A stretch of DNA of 64,000 nucleotides from Rhizobium grahamii (lineage in GTDB: Bacteria > Pseudomonadota > Alphaproteobacteria > Rhizobiales > Rhizobiaceae). A program made the translations under genes and the position numbers. This document shows, one piece after another, positions 1 to 8,571 of the stretch; positions within the stretch are counted from its first letter, which is position 1, and every line of letters starts with the position of its first letter. The notes beneath the pieces were generated by a model. The model was not told the DNA's origin and did not search any database. It saw only the letters and a list, made by a program, of their open reading frames with translations. The stretch covers positions 1,562,001-1,626,000 of the forward strand of contig NZ_CP043499.1 in assembly GCF_009498215.1 (NCBI RefSeq), given 5' to 3'.

Positions 1-640
1 GAAGCTGAGGAACGCGGTTCGGCATCACGTCCTTGTTTTCCTCGACAAACTTGTCGCGATAGGCTTCCTTCTGCTTCAGCTTCGTTTCCAGATCTTCTGT
101 TTCTCGCGTCAGGAATTGAGCCGTCTCCGTTGCGCGCGAGACGCGAATTCGCTTCGTCTCGTTCATCAACATATCGATCAGGTCGTTCGTTACCGCTGCA
201 GCAACCTTCGGATCGCCATACTTGAAGCCAACATGGACGACGGAGCTGGCCGATGTCGGATCGGCGCCTTCCGGCGTCTCGCTCGTGATTGTGACGGCCA
301 AACGAATAAGATCAGCGAACTTGCTTTTGGAAAGCGTCTGCGCCAGCGCAGGGAACAGATTCTGACGTTGGGCGAGATCAAGGAGACTGTCTCGAGCTAG
401 TACGCGTTGCTCGATCAGCTGGAGACGCTCGTTCGTCACCGTAGCCGGCACCAGCGTGGAAGGTATCTGCTGCCCTTCAACGATCAGGACTGCCTGGGAA
501 TAGTAACTGCGCGGCAGTTGCAAGACGACCGCCATACCACACAGGAGAATTATCAAGAAAGGGATCAGGAAATAGGTCTTCTTCGCCAACAACAGGTCGA
601 AGTAGTATTGGGCGTTTCGGATCAGGAAATCTTTGTTCAT
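1..640 (-). CDS. Wzz/GumC-type polysaccharide chain-length or export protein, N-terminal part
   Basis: The gene runs off the left edge, so only about 213 N-terminal residues are visible. The ATG is at 638-640 and the protein opens MNKDFLIRNAQYYFDLLLAK. A single membrane segment follows at about residues 25-45 (FLIPFLIILLCGMAVVLQLP). After it comes a periplasmic Wzz-like region with the usual start of such domains (YYSQAVLIVEGQQIPSTLV) and a helical, charged stretch near the cut end (ETEDLETKLKQKEAYRDKF), as in the coiled-coil of GumC/ExoP proteins. The family sets polymer length and couples polymerisation to export at the inner membrane. It lies 58 bases downstream of the export protein gene on the same strand, probably in one operon. 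A C-terminal tyrosine kinase domain, as in ExoP, cannot be judged. Confidence 0.8.
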   Translation of the reverse strand, partial: MNKDFLIRNAQYYFDLLLAKKTYFLIPFLIILLCGMAVVLQLPRSYYSQAVLIVEGQQIPSTLVPATVTNERLQLIEQRVLARDSLLDLAQRQNLFPALAQTLSKSKFADLIRLAVTITSETPEGADPTSASSVVHVGFKYGDPKVAAAVTNDLIDMLMNETKRIRVSRATETAQFLTRETEDLETKLKQKEAYRDKFVEENKDVMPNRVPQL

Positions 641-698
641 CGCGTCACTCGTCGGCCTGGCGCCTGCTCGGATTCTGGCGGGATGCTGTTGCGAATTG

Positions 699-1961
699 TC
701 ATTGAACTGCAGCCCCCTCGGCGGCGGCAGCCTTGCTTTCGAGCCGCGGCGGCACAGGGGCAGTTGGCAAGATCCCGCTCGTCAGGCTATCGAGGGTGCC
801 ATAAAGAACGCGCACGAGATCGCCTGGCAGAAGCGGTGTCATCTCATCGGCATCGAACTCCTGTGGTGAGCCTCCGACCGCCCGTACAATGCGATAGCGA
901 ACCGTCCGGACGTTACTTCCAGGATTGTCACTTGCACTGCGTTCATAAACATCGAGCACTTTTCGAGCATCGGTGAGACTGTTCTTTGCCTCCTCCTCCT
1001 GACGCTCGACATCAACGATTTCCGACAATGTTCTTTCTCTCTGCTGGCGCAGGGCCGTGTCGATTTGCGTCAGCTCCTGCTGAACCGCGCGCTGAGCGGT
1101 GGTGAAGTCCGCGACGAGCCGGCCTTTGGCAATTTCGAGATCGGCGATTTCGTTCTCACGATCAAATTTCTGGGTGGCTTGCAGAGCACCCCTCTCGACC
1201 AATGCAACGACAGAGTCGCGGCGTTGCTTTGCGACTTCGATCCGGCGATCAAGCGTTTCCGACTGCTCGTTGATGGCCGCGATATTTCGCGCGCCGAGCG
1301 TCTCTGTATCCTTGCGGGCCTTTGCCTGGGCCTCTATCCCCTGGCGATAGGCGTCGAGGAGCGTCTGCTCCTGCTCTACGATCGCCCTGCTTTCGGCATC
1401 CTGACTGTCCACTTCGAGAATGGTCTTGTCTTCCAGCTCCGCCTGCAGACGGCCATGGCGGGCCGTCAATTGCTTCAAGCGCGTTTCAGTCTCGGCAATT
1501 GTCCGCCGCACAACGATGGTGCGGTCTTCATCGCTGGGCAGCAGCGGGCTGCGACGCAGCCCTCCCGCAACGCTGACACCATGCAGAACGGTCATACCCT
1601 TGCGAAAGGGATAGGATCCCGGCGTCGTGACTTCGCCGCCAAGAAATATGCTCGGCTGATGCAAAGGGTCGGGACGCAGCATGATCGTCAGGTTCGGGTT
1701 CTCCTTGAAGAATGGCCGAAGCTTCTCGTTGAAGGCTGCCTCGACCTCCGTGACTGTCATGCCGGCGGCCTTCAGATGTCCGGCCAGAGGGAAAGACACC
1801 CAGCCATCGGGCTCGACAACCACATTGCGACGAAGGTCTTCCTCCTGCGCAACCCAAACCTCGAGAGTATCGCCGGGCTGGAGAAGATATTTTTCCTGCC
1901 CTTGGGCCGTACCCAACAGCGCCAAGTAAAGCAGACCCGCACAGGCATATTTCATACGCAT
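699..1961 (-). CDS. Wza/ExoF-type polysaccharide export protein
   Basis: This is a periplasmic or outer-membrane exopolysaccharide export protein of about 420 residues. I start it at the ATG at 1959-1961 because a GAGG ribosome site lies just upstream and the protein then opens with a signal peptide (MRMKYACAGLLYLALLGTAQ, cut near AQG-QEK). The Poly_export domain follows directly (KYLLQPGDTLEVWVAQEE), then an SLBB-like segment (IFLGGEVTTPGSYPFRKGMT). The remainder holds a long charged coiled-coil, roughly residues 155-330, as in ExoF and GumB-like exporters of rhizobia. No lipobox cysteine is evident at the cleavage site, so it may be a periplasmic ExoF-type protein, not a Wza lipoprotein. 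It is upstream of the Wzz-type gene on the same strand. Confidence 0.85.
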   Translation of the reverse strand: MRMKYACAGLLYLALLGTAQGQEKYLLQPGDTLEVWVAQEEDLRRNVVVEPDGWVSFPLAGHLKAAGMTVTEVEAAFNEKLRPFFKENPNLTIMLRPDPLHQPSIFLGGEVTTPGSYPFRKGMTVLHGVSVAGGLRRSPLLPSDEDRTIVVRRTIAETETRLKQLTARHGRLQAELEDKTILEVDSQDAESRAIVEQEQTLLDAYRQGIEAQAKARKDTETLGARNIAAINEQSETLDRRIEVAKQRRDSVVALVERGALQATQKFDRENEIADLEIAKGRLVADFTTAQRAVQQELTQIDTALRQQRERTLSEIVDVERQEEEAKNSLTDARKVLDVYERSASDNPGSNVRTVRYRIVRAVGGSPQEFDADEMTPLLPGDLVRVLYGTLDSLTSGILPTAPVPPRLESKAAAAEGAAVQ

Positions 1962-2229
1962 ACTTTGCCTCAACAGGAGTATTATTTCCCAAATCTTGGC
2001 CCGACTTGGACCGTCACTGGCTGCATAGTAATGGCTTCGCCTGTGGGTGAGAACAACGCACAATGGAGTACATTCCAGAGCGCCAGGGCCCCATGAAGAC
2101 TACGGCGTTCGAAACGTGATTCCCCATTTTAGGAACGGAGCTGTGAGCAAGGGTCGATGAACATGTTGCGGTGCCGTCCTCCCGAGTGAAACGACATACC
2201 GTAATCGACCGTATATTTTCGGCACAGCT

Positions 2230-2333
2230 GAATTTATACTCAGTAAATGAAGCGTCACACCTAATATATTGATCGATTTATATTATAGCCCAAAGAGGTC
2301 GCGTCCGTTTCTCTCTATACTGCGTATAAATTC
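2230..2333. promoter_or_regulatory. Paired inverted operator-like sites upstream of the export operon
   Basis: Two copies of a 16-base element face each other: GAATTTATACTCAGTA at 2230-2245, and at 2318-2333 a sequence whose reverse complement is GAATTTATACGCAGTA (15 of 16 identical). The centres are 88 bases apart. Each copy is roughly palindromic by itself (TACTCAGTA; TATACTGCGTATA). They lie in an AT-rich stretch upstream of the export gene that starts at 1961. The nine bases CGCAGTATA occur again at 4812-4820, upstream of the LuxR-type regulator. Binding by that regulator is an inference. Confidence 0.45.
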
Positions 2334-2357
2334 AACTTGCTCACTATCGGGAAAGTA

Positions 2358-2555
2358 TTAAATTCGATTAAAATCGAAACTACCGCGAACAAACATCCGA
2401 TCGCCTGTCGGGAGCGACGCGCTATGCAAGCGAAAGTCAATATCCGCCGGAAGAGATAGGCCATCATCCATTTGGATGGTGTAGCTCACAGCCGATGACC
2501 AGATGAAATTGCCCGGCGTTTCGGAGAAAGGCGCATGCTTCGGCAGGGCGCGCAA
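2358..2555 (-). CDS. Possible small hypothetical protein or gene remnant
   Basis: This is a 65-residue frame starting with TTG. An AAGGA lies only two bases before the start, which is too close for a good ribosome site. The middle of the product looks protein-like (NFIWSSAVSYTIQ, LPADIDFRLHS, GDRMFVRGSFDF), but I recognise no family. It stands alone in an otherwise non-coding region and ends in an AT-rich promoter-like zone. It may be a decayed fragment of a larger gene or chance. Confidence 0.25.
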   Translation of the reverse strand: MRALPKHAPFSETPGNFIWSSAVSYTIQMDDGLSLPADIDFRLHSASLPTGDRMFVRGSFDFNRI

Positions 2556-2820
2556 CGTCCTTCAGCCCAGTGCACAACCATAAATTGACTGCGCCCTATC
2601 GCGGATGCGCCAGAAGCAGCAACCACGCCACGGCGTCCTGGATGAGCCGTTTTGGACTCACTTTATATAAAGAGCGACAGTCTTGAGCGCGCGCTTACGA
2701 TCCGCGGGCGAATTGCCTTAGCGCGGCAATGAGGCGCCGCTCTGCGGCGGATGTTCGTCTTGCGTCTCAACACAAGTCGCTGTCTATTACGCGTCACTCA
2801 GACAGCAGCGAGAATGGCGC

Positions 2821-3828
2821 GTGCAAACCAAAGCAAAATCTCAGTTCTATCGTCTGGCCTCATGGCTTCTTTGGCCGGGGCTATTTGCGGCTGGCCTCGT
2901 CGGGGCGGGCTTCGCCTTCCATACGGCAATGCCGCTATTGTGGTTCAATGTTGTCTATCTCTCGATCGTCGCTGCTATTGCCATATGCGAGCGGCTGATG
3001 CCTTACGAACAGCAATGGCTGCAGCGGGACGGGGAAACGTTCAACGATGTCGCTCACACCCTGTTGAGCAAGGGCGGCGTTCAACTGGCAGCCGCGCTCG
3101 GCGCGTCCGCGCCTATTGCAGTTGCGACGATCGCTCAGCCGGCCATTAATGCGCCGGCCTGGCTGTGGCCGGTGGGATGGCCGCTTGCGGCGCAGGTCGT
3201 GATTGGACTGATCATTGCCGAACTTGGGCTCTACATCGCCCATCGCGCCGCTCATGAGAAGCTGGCTCTCTGGCGGTTTCACGCGCTCCATCACAGCGTA
3301 GAACGGCTGTGGGTGGTGAACACGGGCCGCTTCCACCTCGTCGATTCACTTTTCAAGATCGCGCTCAGCCAGATTCCGCTCTATCTGCTCGGGGCGCCGC
3401 TCGAAGTCTTCCTATGGGTCGGCGCGGTAACGGCCTTCATCGGCCTGCTCACCCACTGCAACATCGATGTTCGCACAGGGGCCCTGGATTTCGTTTTCAG
3501 CACCCCGCAGCTTCATCGCTGGCATCATTCGCGGGTTCTGGCTGAAGGCAACACCAACTACGGAGAGAACCTGGTCCTATGGGACCAGGTATTTGGGACA
3601 TACTTCAACCCTGACCGCCGCCCGCCGGTTGACATCGGCATAAGCGGACGCGTTGCCGACAGTTTTGTCGGCCAGTTCCTGCAGCCCTTTTCGAAGCGCG
3701 GGTTCCGGCAGATTCTAGGACGAAAGGCCGGCCATCCCAACCTGGGGATCGCCGGCCTCGAAGGATCTGAATCTAGGTCTGACGATCACACATCAGGATC
3801 AATCGTCGAAATGCAAAACATCCAATAG
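2821..3828 (+). CDS. Fatty acid hydroxylase / sterol desaturase superfamily membrane protein
   Basis: This is a 335-residue integral membrane di-iron enzyme of the FA_hydroxylase superfamily. The three histidine clusters of the family are visible: HRAAH (about 142-146), HALHHS (about 155-160) and HRWHHS (about 233-238). Hydrophobic segments at about 10-35, 38-60, 90-110 and 118-140 precede and flank them. The superfamily hydroxylates or desaturates lipids using O2; the substrate here is unknown. The start is GTG at 2821 because no in-frame ATG lies upstream; the ribosome site is weak. After about residue 270 the sequence is charged and not part of the catalytic core. The gene converges on the regulator at 3830 with almost no space, so its mRNA probably ends within or beyond that gene. 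Confidence 0.8.
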   Translation: MQTKAKSQFYRLASWLLWPGLFAAGLVGAGFAFHTAMPLLWFNVVYLSIVAAIAICERLMPYEQQWLQRDGETFNDVAHTLLSKGGVQLAAALGASAPIAVATIAQPAINAPAWLWPVGWPLAAQVVIGLIIAELGLYIAHRAAHEKLALWRFHALHHSVERLWVVNTGRFHLVDSLFKIALSQIPLYLLGAPLEVFLWVGAVTAFIGLLTHCNIDVRTGALDFVFSTPQLHRWHHSRVLAEGNTNYGENLVLWDQVFGTYFNPDRRPPVDIGISGRVADSFVGQFLQPFSKRGFRQILGRKAGHPNLGIAGLEGSESRSDDHTSGSIVEMQNIQ

Positions 3829-3829
3829 G

Positions 3830-4609
3830 CTATTCTGCAGATGCGCTCCAGCGGGACTCGCCCTGGAACATGTCGTTGAGCTTGTAGGCGACTTCGGTGC
3901 GATTGGTCGCTTTCAGCTTCTTCATGATGTTGCGGATATGAACCTTGACGGTGCTTTCGCGCAGGTTGAGTTCATACGCAATAATCTTGTTTGCCTTGCC
4001 CTTTCGAAGAGCTTGGACCACTTCCGCCTGTCGCAGGGTGAACATGCGGCTGAGTTCTTTCTGCCGGGGCGCGTTGTCGACAACGGTCGACGAGGAGAAC
4101 GTGTTTCCGGCAATGATGAAGGTGCCACCCGCAACGGCGAGCGCAATCGCTTCCACACATACCTCGACCCCAACGGAGGTCGGAATAAAACCACGTGCAC
4201 CGCGCTCCAATACTTTGAGCGTCTGGTTCAGATCGTCGCCGTCGGCAAGAATAACGACAGGCGCCGGCGCAAGCTCGGCAGCGATACTTGCAATTTCATC
4301 GCAAAGATTGCCATCGCTTGCCTTGCGACCAGCAATGTTAAACAAAACTGCTGTCAGATTCTGGAACGAATCCTTCTTGCGGCGCCATTCGGATACCGAT
4401 CCGACGGCGAGCGCCTTCATCCCCAATCCGTTTCTTGTCAGGGTCGTCGCCAGGCATTCGCGCTCAAGCGTCCTGGAATCGATGATCAGAAGGCAGCGAT
4501 CATCATCGACGCCGGCGAGATCGTTAAGTGCTCGCGCCGACGTTGTCATCGTCTGTATTTTGCCGATAGGTGTGCGTCCACTTTCAAATTCCGAAGGTAC
4601 GTAATTCAT
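3830..4609 (-). CDS. LuxR-type regulator with a degenerate receiver domain
   Basis: This is a 259-residue transcription factor of NarL/FixJ shape. The start is the ATG at 4607-4609, which has GAGG five bases upstream; a longer TTG start at 4696 has no ribosome site. Residues about 38-165 form a receiver-like domain (CLLIIDSRTLERECLATTL). The acidic D44 remains, but the phospho-acceptor position is Asn91 (VLFNIAGRK) and the usual Lys of the KP pair is Thr144 (GFIPTSVG). Phosphorylation by a kinase is therefore unlikely. Residues about 190-245 are a LuxR helix-turn-helix (TLRQAEVVQALRKGKANKII, ESTVKVHIRNIMKKL). By position it may control the neighbouring polysaccharide genes; this is an inference. 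Confidence 0.85.
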   Translation of the reverse strand: MNYVPSEFESGRTPIGKIQTMTTSARALNDLAGVDDDRCLLIIDSRTLERECLATTLTRNGLGMKALAVGSVSEWRRKKDSFQNLTAVLFNIAGRKASDGNLCDEIASIAAELAPAPVVILADGDDLNQTLKVLERGARGFIPTSVGVEVCVEAIALAVAGGTFIIAGNTFSSSTVVDNAPRQKELSRMFTLRQAEVVQALRKGKANKIIAYELNLRESTVKVHIRNIMKKLKATNRTEVAYKLNDMFQGESRWSASAE

Positions 4610-5077
4610 ACTTGCCTCATACTCAATAGTTATCGAGGTGACCATTCGTAACGAAATGCAATACTCTGGGACTTCTTCCTGCTTTATTGTATTCAAGTAG
4701 TTTCCGGCGCTGACTTCGGTGAAGAGAGAAGGTTTCTACTTTGTTAAGAACCTACATACAGGACCCCTAATAATCAACCTCAAATATTTATCGGCCAAAG
4801 CATAACTAGAGCGCAGTATATAAAATTCTACCTCCATTGGCCCAAAGTAGGAATTTAATTTTCCCAGTATGATCGAAAGGCGATCTTGCGACACCCTTCC
4901 TTTACTGATTGGAAATAACGTTTCTTAATAATAATAGAAAAATATAGTTCTTGCCGCCATTGCTCGGCCGAACATTGCATATGTCGATAAAGTTTCGTTT
5001 AAGTTGTATTAAAATCTACATCTTCGCAAGTTAAGAAAAGCATTGAGGAATATCGGGAAGTAACTAAATGGCGACTT
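4610..5077. other. AT-rich intergenic region upstream of the LuxR-type regulator
   Basis: These 468 bases hold the promoter region of the regulator (transcribed leftward) and the end of the cobM transcript. The nine bases CGCAGTATA at 4812-4820 match one arm of the paired sites upstream of the export operon. Near 5070-5086 a small GGCGA/TCGCC hairpin, followed on the minus strand by a short T-rich stretch, could end the cobM mRNA. No gene is evident. Confidence 0.4.
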
Positions 5078-5836
5078 TCATCGCCGGTCACGGAACCGCC
5101 TTTGATAGGCTGGATCGTAAAGCGAACTTTCCCGGAAATCGTCCGCCGCAAGCGATGGTCCGACAAATATGATCGCCGTTCGCTCGATCGGGTTCTGTGC
5201 CAGTTTTGCCTCGATGTCGCCAAGTGTGCCACGAATGATCCGCTCATCCGACCAGCTGGCCTTCGCCACGATCGCGACCGGGCAATCCACACCATAAAGC
5301 GGCGTCAGTTCCTCAACGACTTGCGCCAGGGCATGGATCGCGAGATGAATGGCGAGCGTGGAACCGGTCGCCCCGAACTTCGACAGTGTCTCGTCGTTGG
5401 GCATCGGCGAGGCACGCCCCGAGACGCGCGTCAGGACGAGGCTTTGCGCAACCGCCGGGATCGTGAGTTCCCGCCCAAGTGCCGCAGCCGCAGCAGCGAA
5501 TGAAGGCACCCCAGGCGTCAGCGTATAATCTATGCCAAGCCTCTCCAGTCGACGGATCTGTTCCGCGACGGCGCTCCAGACGGAAAGGTCGCCGGAATGA
5601 AGGCGCGCAACATCGTGGCCGGCGTCGGCTGCTTTCACATACTCCGCTTCAATCTCATCGAGCGACAATGGCGCTGTATCGATGATCAGTGCATTCGGCG
5701 GGCAATACTGCAGCAGTTCAGGCGACACGATGGATCCGGCGTAAAGGCATACAGGGCATCTGCCGATCAGATCGCGACCGCGCACGGTAATAAGGTCTGC
5801 GGCGCCTGGTCCGGCTCCAATGAAATGCACGGTCAT
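5078..5836 (-). CDS. cobM: Precorrin-4 C11-methyltransferase CobM
   Basis: This is a 252-residue class III SAM methyltransferase of the aerobic cobalamin pathway. It methylates precorrin-4 at C11 to give precorrin-5. The family signature is visible: [18 protein letters not shown] at the N-terminus, the core [13 protein letters not shown] and [14 protein letters not shown], and [17 protein letters not shown] in the middle. It follows cobL by nine bases; AAGGAG at the cobL stop codon can serve as its ribosome site. Length is normal for CobM. Confidence 0.95.
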   Translation of the reverse strand: MTVHFIGAGPGAADLITVRGRDLIGRCPVCLYAGSIVSPELLQYCPPNALIIDTAPLSLDEIEAEYVKAADAGHDVARLHSGDLSVWSAVAEQIRRLERLGIDYTLTPGVPSFAAAAAALGRELTIPAVAQSLVLTRVSGRASPMPNDETLSKFGATGSTLAIHLAIHALAQVVEELTPLYGVDCPVAIVAKASWSDERIIRGTLGDIEAKLAQNPIERTAIIFVGPSLAADDFRESSLYDPAYQRRFRDRR

Positions 5837-5845
5837 GTCTCGTCT

Positions 5846-7075
5846 CTACTCCTTGGTCCAGCACCACTGCGTCACGGGCATGGCCGGCCGCCAGCCCGTC
5901 ATTTGACCAATGGCCGTCACGCGGCTGATTTCAATCCGCGTCATCGAGCCACCCACGGCCGCATGCAGCGCCATTATCTTTGCTTCCATCTCAAGCGTCA
6001 CGCCATTGGCGACGATGCGGCCGCCGGGCTTGAGCGCGGCAAGTGCCGCGTCTATGACGCCGTCTTCGCTTCCCCCGCCGCCGACGAAGATGACGTCGGG
6101 GCACGGCAGGCCCTCCAGAGCCTCGGGCGCCCTGCCCTCGACCACTGCAAGAGTTGGCACTCCGAGATTGGTCGCATTGCGCGCAATACGCTGCGCGCGT
6201 TCTACCGATTGCTCGATGGCGATAGCTTTGAGAGAGTGGTGCTGCAGCATCCACTCTATCGCGATGGAGCCGGACCCGGAACCGATGTCCCACAACAGCT
6301 CGCCATAACGCGGCGAAAGCGCCGAAAGCGTGATAGCCCGATGCTCCCGCTTGGTAAGCTGGCCGTCGTGGTCGAAGAAGCGATCGTCGAGGCCACTTGC
6401 GAAGCCGATTACTCTGGCATCGGCGGCGCCCGCGATTTCAAGCGCGCAAACATTCAGCGGGTCGATATCGTCAAGATTGAAGTATTCGGCTTGCTGCTGC
6501 CGGATACGCTCACCCGACCCTCCGAGCGCCTCCAGGACATGAATCTTCGACTCTGCGAAGCCTTGCTTGCAAAGCAGCGCCACGAGTTGTGCGGGCGTCG
6601 CGGCATCGGAGGTCAGAGCGATTATCCGCCGACCCGGATGCAGATGCGGATATAGTAGCTCGATCGGCCGGCCATGAAGCGATATCGATGCCACATCCTG
6701 CAGCGCCCAGCCAAGCCGCGAGGCGGCAAGACTGAAGGATGACGGCGCCGGAATGGTGAGGATTTCATCCGCCGAAACGTGCCGCGAGAGAGTGGCGCCC
6801 ACGCCGTAGAGAAATGGATCGCCGGAGGCCAGCACCACGACGGGCGTTCCCCTTCGCGCAACGATCTCTTCCACCGAGCGCTCGAACGGGCTCGCCCAAT
6901 CCAGCTGTTGACCTTTAACCAGCGGGGCCATTAACGCGTGATGTCGCGCGCCGCCATAGACCACAGGAGCCGCTGAAATCAGGTGTTTCGCCTGCTCTCC
7001 AAGGCCCGCTAGACCGTCTTCACCAATCCCGATAATAGTCAGCCAGCGGCCAGGAGCGATCGAGGTTTCAGACAT
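5846..7075 (-). CDS. cobL: Precorrin-6B C5,15-methyltransferase (decarboxylating) CobL
   Basis: This is a 409-residue two-domain enzyme. The N-terminal half is a CbiE-type class III methyltransferase (WLTIIGIGEDGLAGLGEQA; GDPFLYGVGATLSRH). The C-terminal half is a CbiT-type Rossmann methyltransferase with decarboxylase activity (LLWDIGSGSGSIAIEWML at about residues 255-272). Together they convert precorrin-6B to precorrin-8X. I start at the ATG at 7073-7075, where the domain begins; the longer frame to 7186 opens with unrelated sequence. This ATG shares two bases with the start codon of the divergent cobK, so its upstream signals lie inside cobK. Confidence 0.93.
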   Translation of the reverse strand: MSETSIAPGRWLTIIGIGEDGLAGLGEQAKHLISAAPVVYGGARHHALMAPLVKGQQLDWASPFERSVEEIVARRGTPVVVLASGDPFLYGVGATLSRHVSADEILTIPAPSSFSLAASRLGWALQDVASISLHGRPIELLYPHLHPGRRIIALTSDAATPAQLVALLCKQGFAESKIHVLEALGGSGERIRQQQAEYFNLDDIDPLNVCALEIAGAADARVIGFASGLDDRFFDHDGQLTKREHRAITLSALSPRYGELLWDIGSGSGSIAIEWMLQHHSLKAIAIEQSVERAQRIARNATNLGVPTLAVVEGRAPEALEGLPCPDVIFVGGGGSEDGVIDAALAALKPGGRIVANGVTLEMEAKIMALHAAVGGSMTRIEISRVTAIGQMTGWRPAMPVTQWCWTKE

Positions 7076-7829
7076 GGACAAAATCCGCATCCTGATGCTT
7101 GGAGGGACGAGTGAGGCGAGCGCGCTCGCCGGGGCGCTCGCGGGCAATCCGCGCTTCGACGTGCTTCTTTCGCTCGCCGGGCGCACGATAAAGCCGTCCG
7201 CGCAACCCGTGCCGGTCCGTGTTGGCGGCTTCGGCGGTGCGCAGGGACTGGCGACCTTCCTGCAGGACGGCTGTTTCGACCTGCTGATCGACGCGACGCA
7301 CCCCTACGCGGTCAATATTTCCAACAATGCGGCCGAGGCGGTCCTGCGATCGAATACGCGTGCCTTCGCACTGCGCCGCGAGCCCTGGACGCCGGAAGCG
7401 GCTGACGACTGGCAAACCGTTGCCGATGTGCCGCACGCGATTGCCGCGCTCGGAGCTGCGGCCCGACGCGTCTTTCTGGCCATCGGCCGGCAGGAGGCCC
7501 ACTATGCGGAAGCGGCACCGCAGCATTTCTACCTTGTGCGCAGCGTCGATCCAATCGATCCGCCGCTGGGATTGCCTTTTGTCGAGACTATTCTGGACCG
7601 CGGCCCCTTCGAGGTCGAACGCGAGATCGAGCTTTTGAGTGCGCGGCGCATCGACGCAATCATTGCCAAGAACAGCGGCGGCAGTGCCACCTATGCGAAG
7701 ATCGAAGCGGCTCGCCGTCTGGCTCTGCCTGTCATCATGATTGAACGCGCGTCCGCCTCCGCGCTGCCGACGGTCAGCAATGTCAATGAGGCGTTGGCAG
7801 CGATCGACCACCTTTTTACCCTGCGATGA
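7074..7829 (+). CDS. cobK: Precorrin-6A reductase CobK
   Basis: This is a 251-residue NAD(P)H-dependent reductase that reduces precorrin-6A to precorrin-6B. The family opening is clear (IRILMLGGTSEASALAGAL), followed by FDLLIDATHPYAVNISNNA and the C-terminal IDAIIAKNSGGSATYAKIEA. GAGG lies eight bases before the ATG. It is the only cob gene here on the plus strand. It diverges from cobL with overlapping start codons and its last 14 bases overlap the end of cobJ. An in-frame ATG at 7095 is a less likely alternative start. Confidence 0.94.
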   Translation: MDKIRILMLGGTSEASALAGALAGNPRFDVLLSLAGRTIKPSAQPVPVRVGGFGGAQGLATFLQDGCFDLLIDATHPYAVNISNNAAEAVLRSNTRAFALRREPWTPEAADDWQTVADVPHAIAALGAAARRVFLAIGRQEAHYAEAAPQHFYLVRSVDPIDPPLGLPFVETILDRGPFEVEREIELLSARRIDAIIAKNSGGSATYAKIEAARRLALPVIMIERASASALPTVSNVNEALAAIDHLFTLR

Positions 7830-8571
7830 AGCGCGGCGTATAAACGATATCCTGCATCCCGGGCCGCGCGACGATCTTTGTCGCCGGCGAGCCAATGATG
7901 ACACAGGTCGCCATGTCGGCAAGGCCGGCATCGGCATTCTGCAGCTCCTGCACAACAATGCGCTCGTCTGGCCGACCCGCGGCCCGGCCGAATATAACGG
8001 GTGTTGTCGCAGGCAGGTGTGTCTGCAGGAGTTCGAAGGCCTTGGCGAGCTGCCACGGCCGCGCCTTGCTGGTGGGATTATAAAGAGCGATGACGAAGCC
8101 GCCACGGGCAGCAGCTTCCAGCCGGCGCTCGACGATCTCCCAGGGCTTCAAATTGTCCGACAGCGATATGGTGCAGAAATCATGGCCGAGCGGAGCACCG
8201 ACGCGGGCTGCAACCGCAAGCATCGCCGTGATGCCCGGAAGAATGACCAGCTCGACTTCGCGCCATTGCACCGGTCCTGTGTCGATCGCCTCGCAAACCG
8301 CGGCTGCCATTGCAAACACACCGGGGTCGCCGCCTGATACGACGCAGACCACCGCGCCCGCCGAGGCGGCCTGCAGGGCCGCGGCGGCGCGGCTCAATTC
8401 CTCGCGATTGTCGGAGGCGTGGCAATGTTGATCCGGCCGGAGTTCAAGCCGGTCGACATAGGGACCATACCCGAAGAATTCGGTCGCATCGGAGACTGCC
8501 CGGCACGTTTCCGGCGTCATTTGTTCCGGGTTGCCCGGCCCGGTGCCGATGACGTAAAGCCGACCGCTCAT
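7816..8571 (-). CDS. cobJ: Precorrin-3B C17-methyltransferase CobJ
   Basis: This is a 251-residue class III SAM methyltransferase that methylates C17 and drives ring contraction, giving precorrin-4. The motifs are GRLYVIGTGPGNPEQMTPET, FFGYGPYVDRL, VVCVVSGGDPGVFAMAAAV, and IALYNPTSKARPWQL with PVIFGRAAGRPDE near the C-terminus. Its start overlaps the cobI stop by four bases (ATGA), which suggests coupled translation. Its end overlaps the end of convergent cobK. Confidence 0.95.
   Translation of the reverse strand: MSGRLYVIGTGPGNPEQMTPETCRAVSDATEFFGYGPYVDRLELRPDQHCHASDNREELSRAAAALQAASAGAVVCVVSGGDPGVFAMAAAVCEAIDTGPVQWREVELVILPGITAMLAVAARVGAPLGHDFCTISLSDNLKPWEIVERRLEAAARGGFVIALYNPTSKARPWQLAKAFELLQTHLPATTPVIFGRAAGRPDERIVVQELQNADAGLADMATCVIIGSPATKIVARPGMQDIVYTPRFIAG

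Larger units (their letters stand above)
1962..2820. other. Long intergenic region upstream of the polysaccharide export operon
   Basis: This 860-base stretch has no convincing gene. Its middle part (about 2200-2350) is much richer in A and T than the surroundings and holds the paired inverted sites listed separately. A short minus-strand frame at 2358-2555 is the only coding candidate and is listed with low confidence. The rest shows no RNA gene or repeat that I can recognise. Confidence 0.5.

Noticed and set aside
1065-2096. 343-codon plus-strand frame
   Set aside because: It is a shadow of the polysaccharide export gene, which has a signal peptide, ribosome site and family motifs on the other strand.
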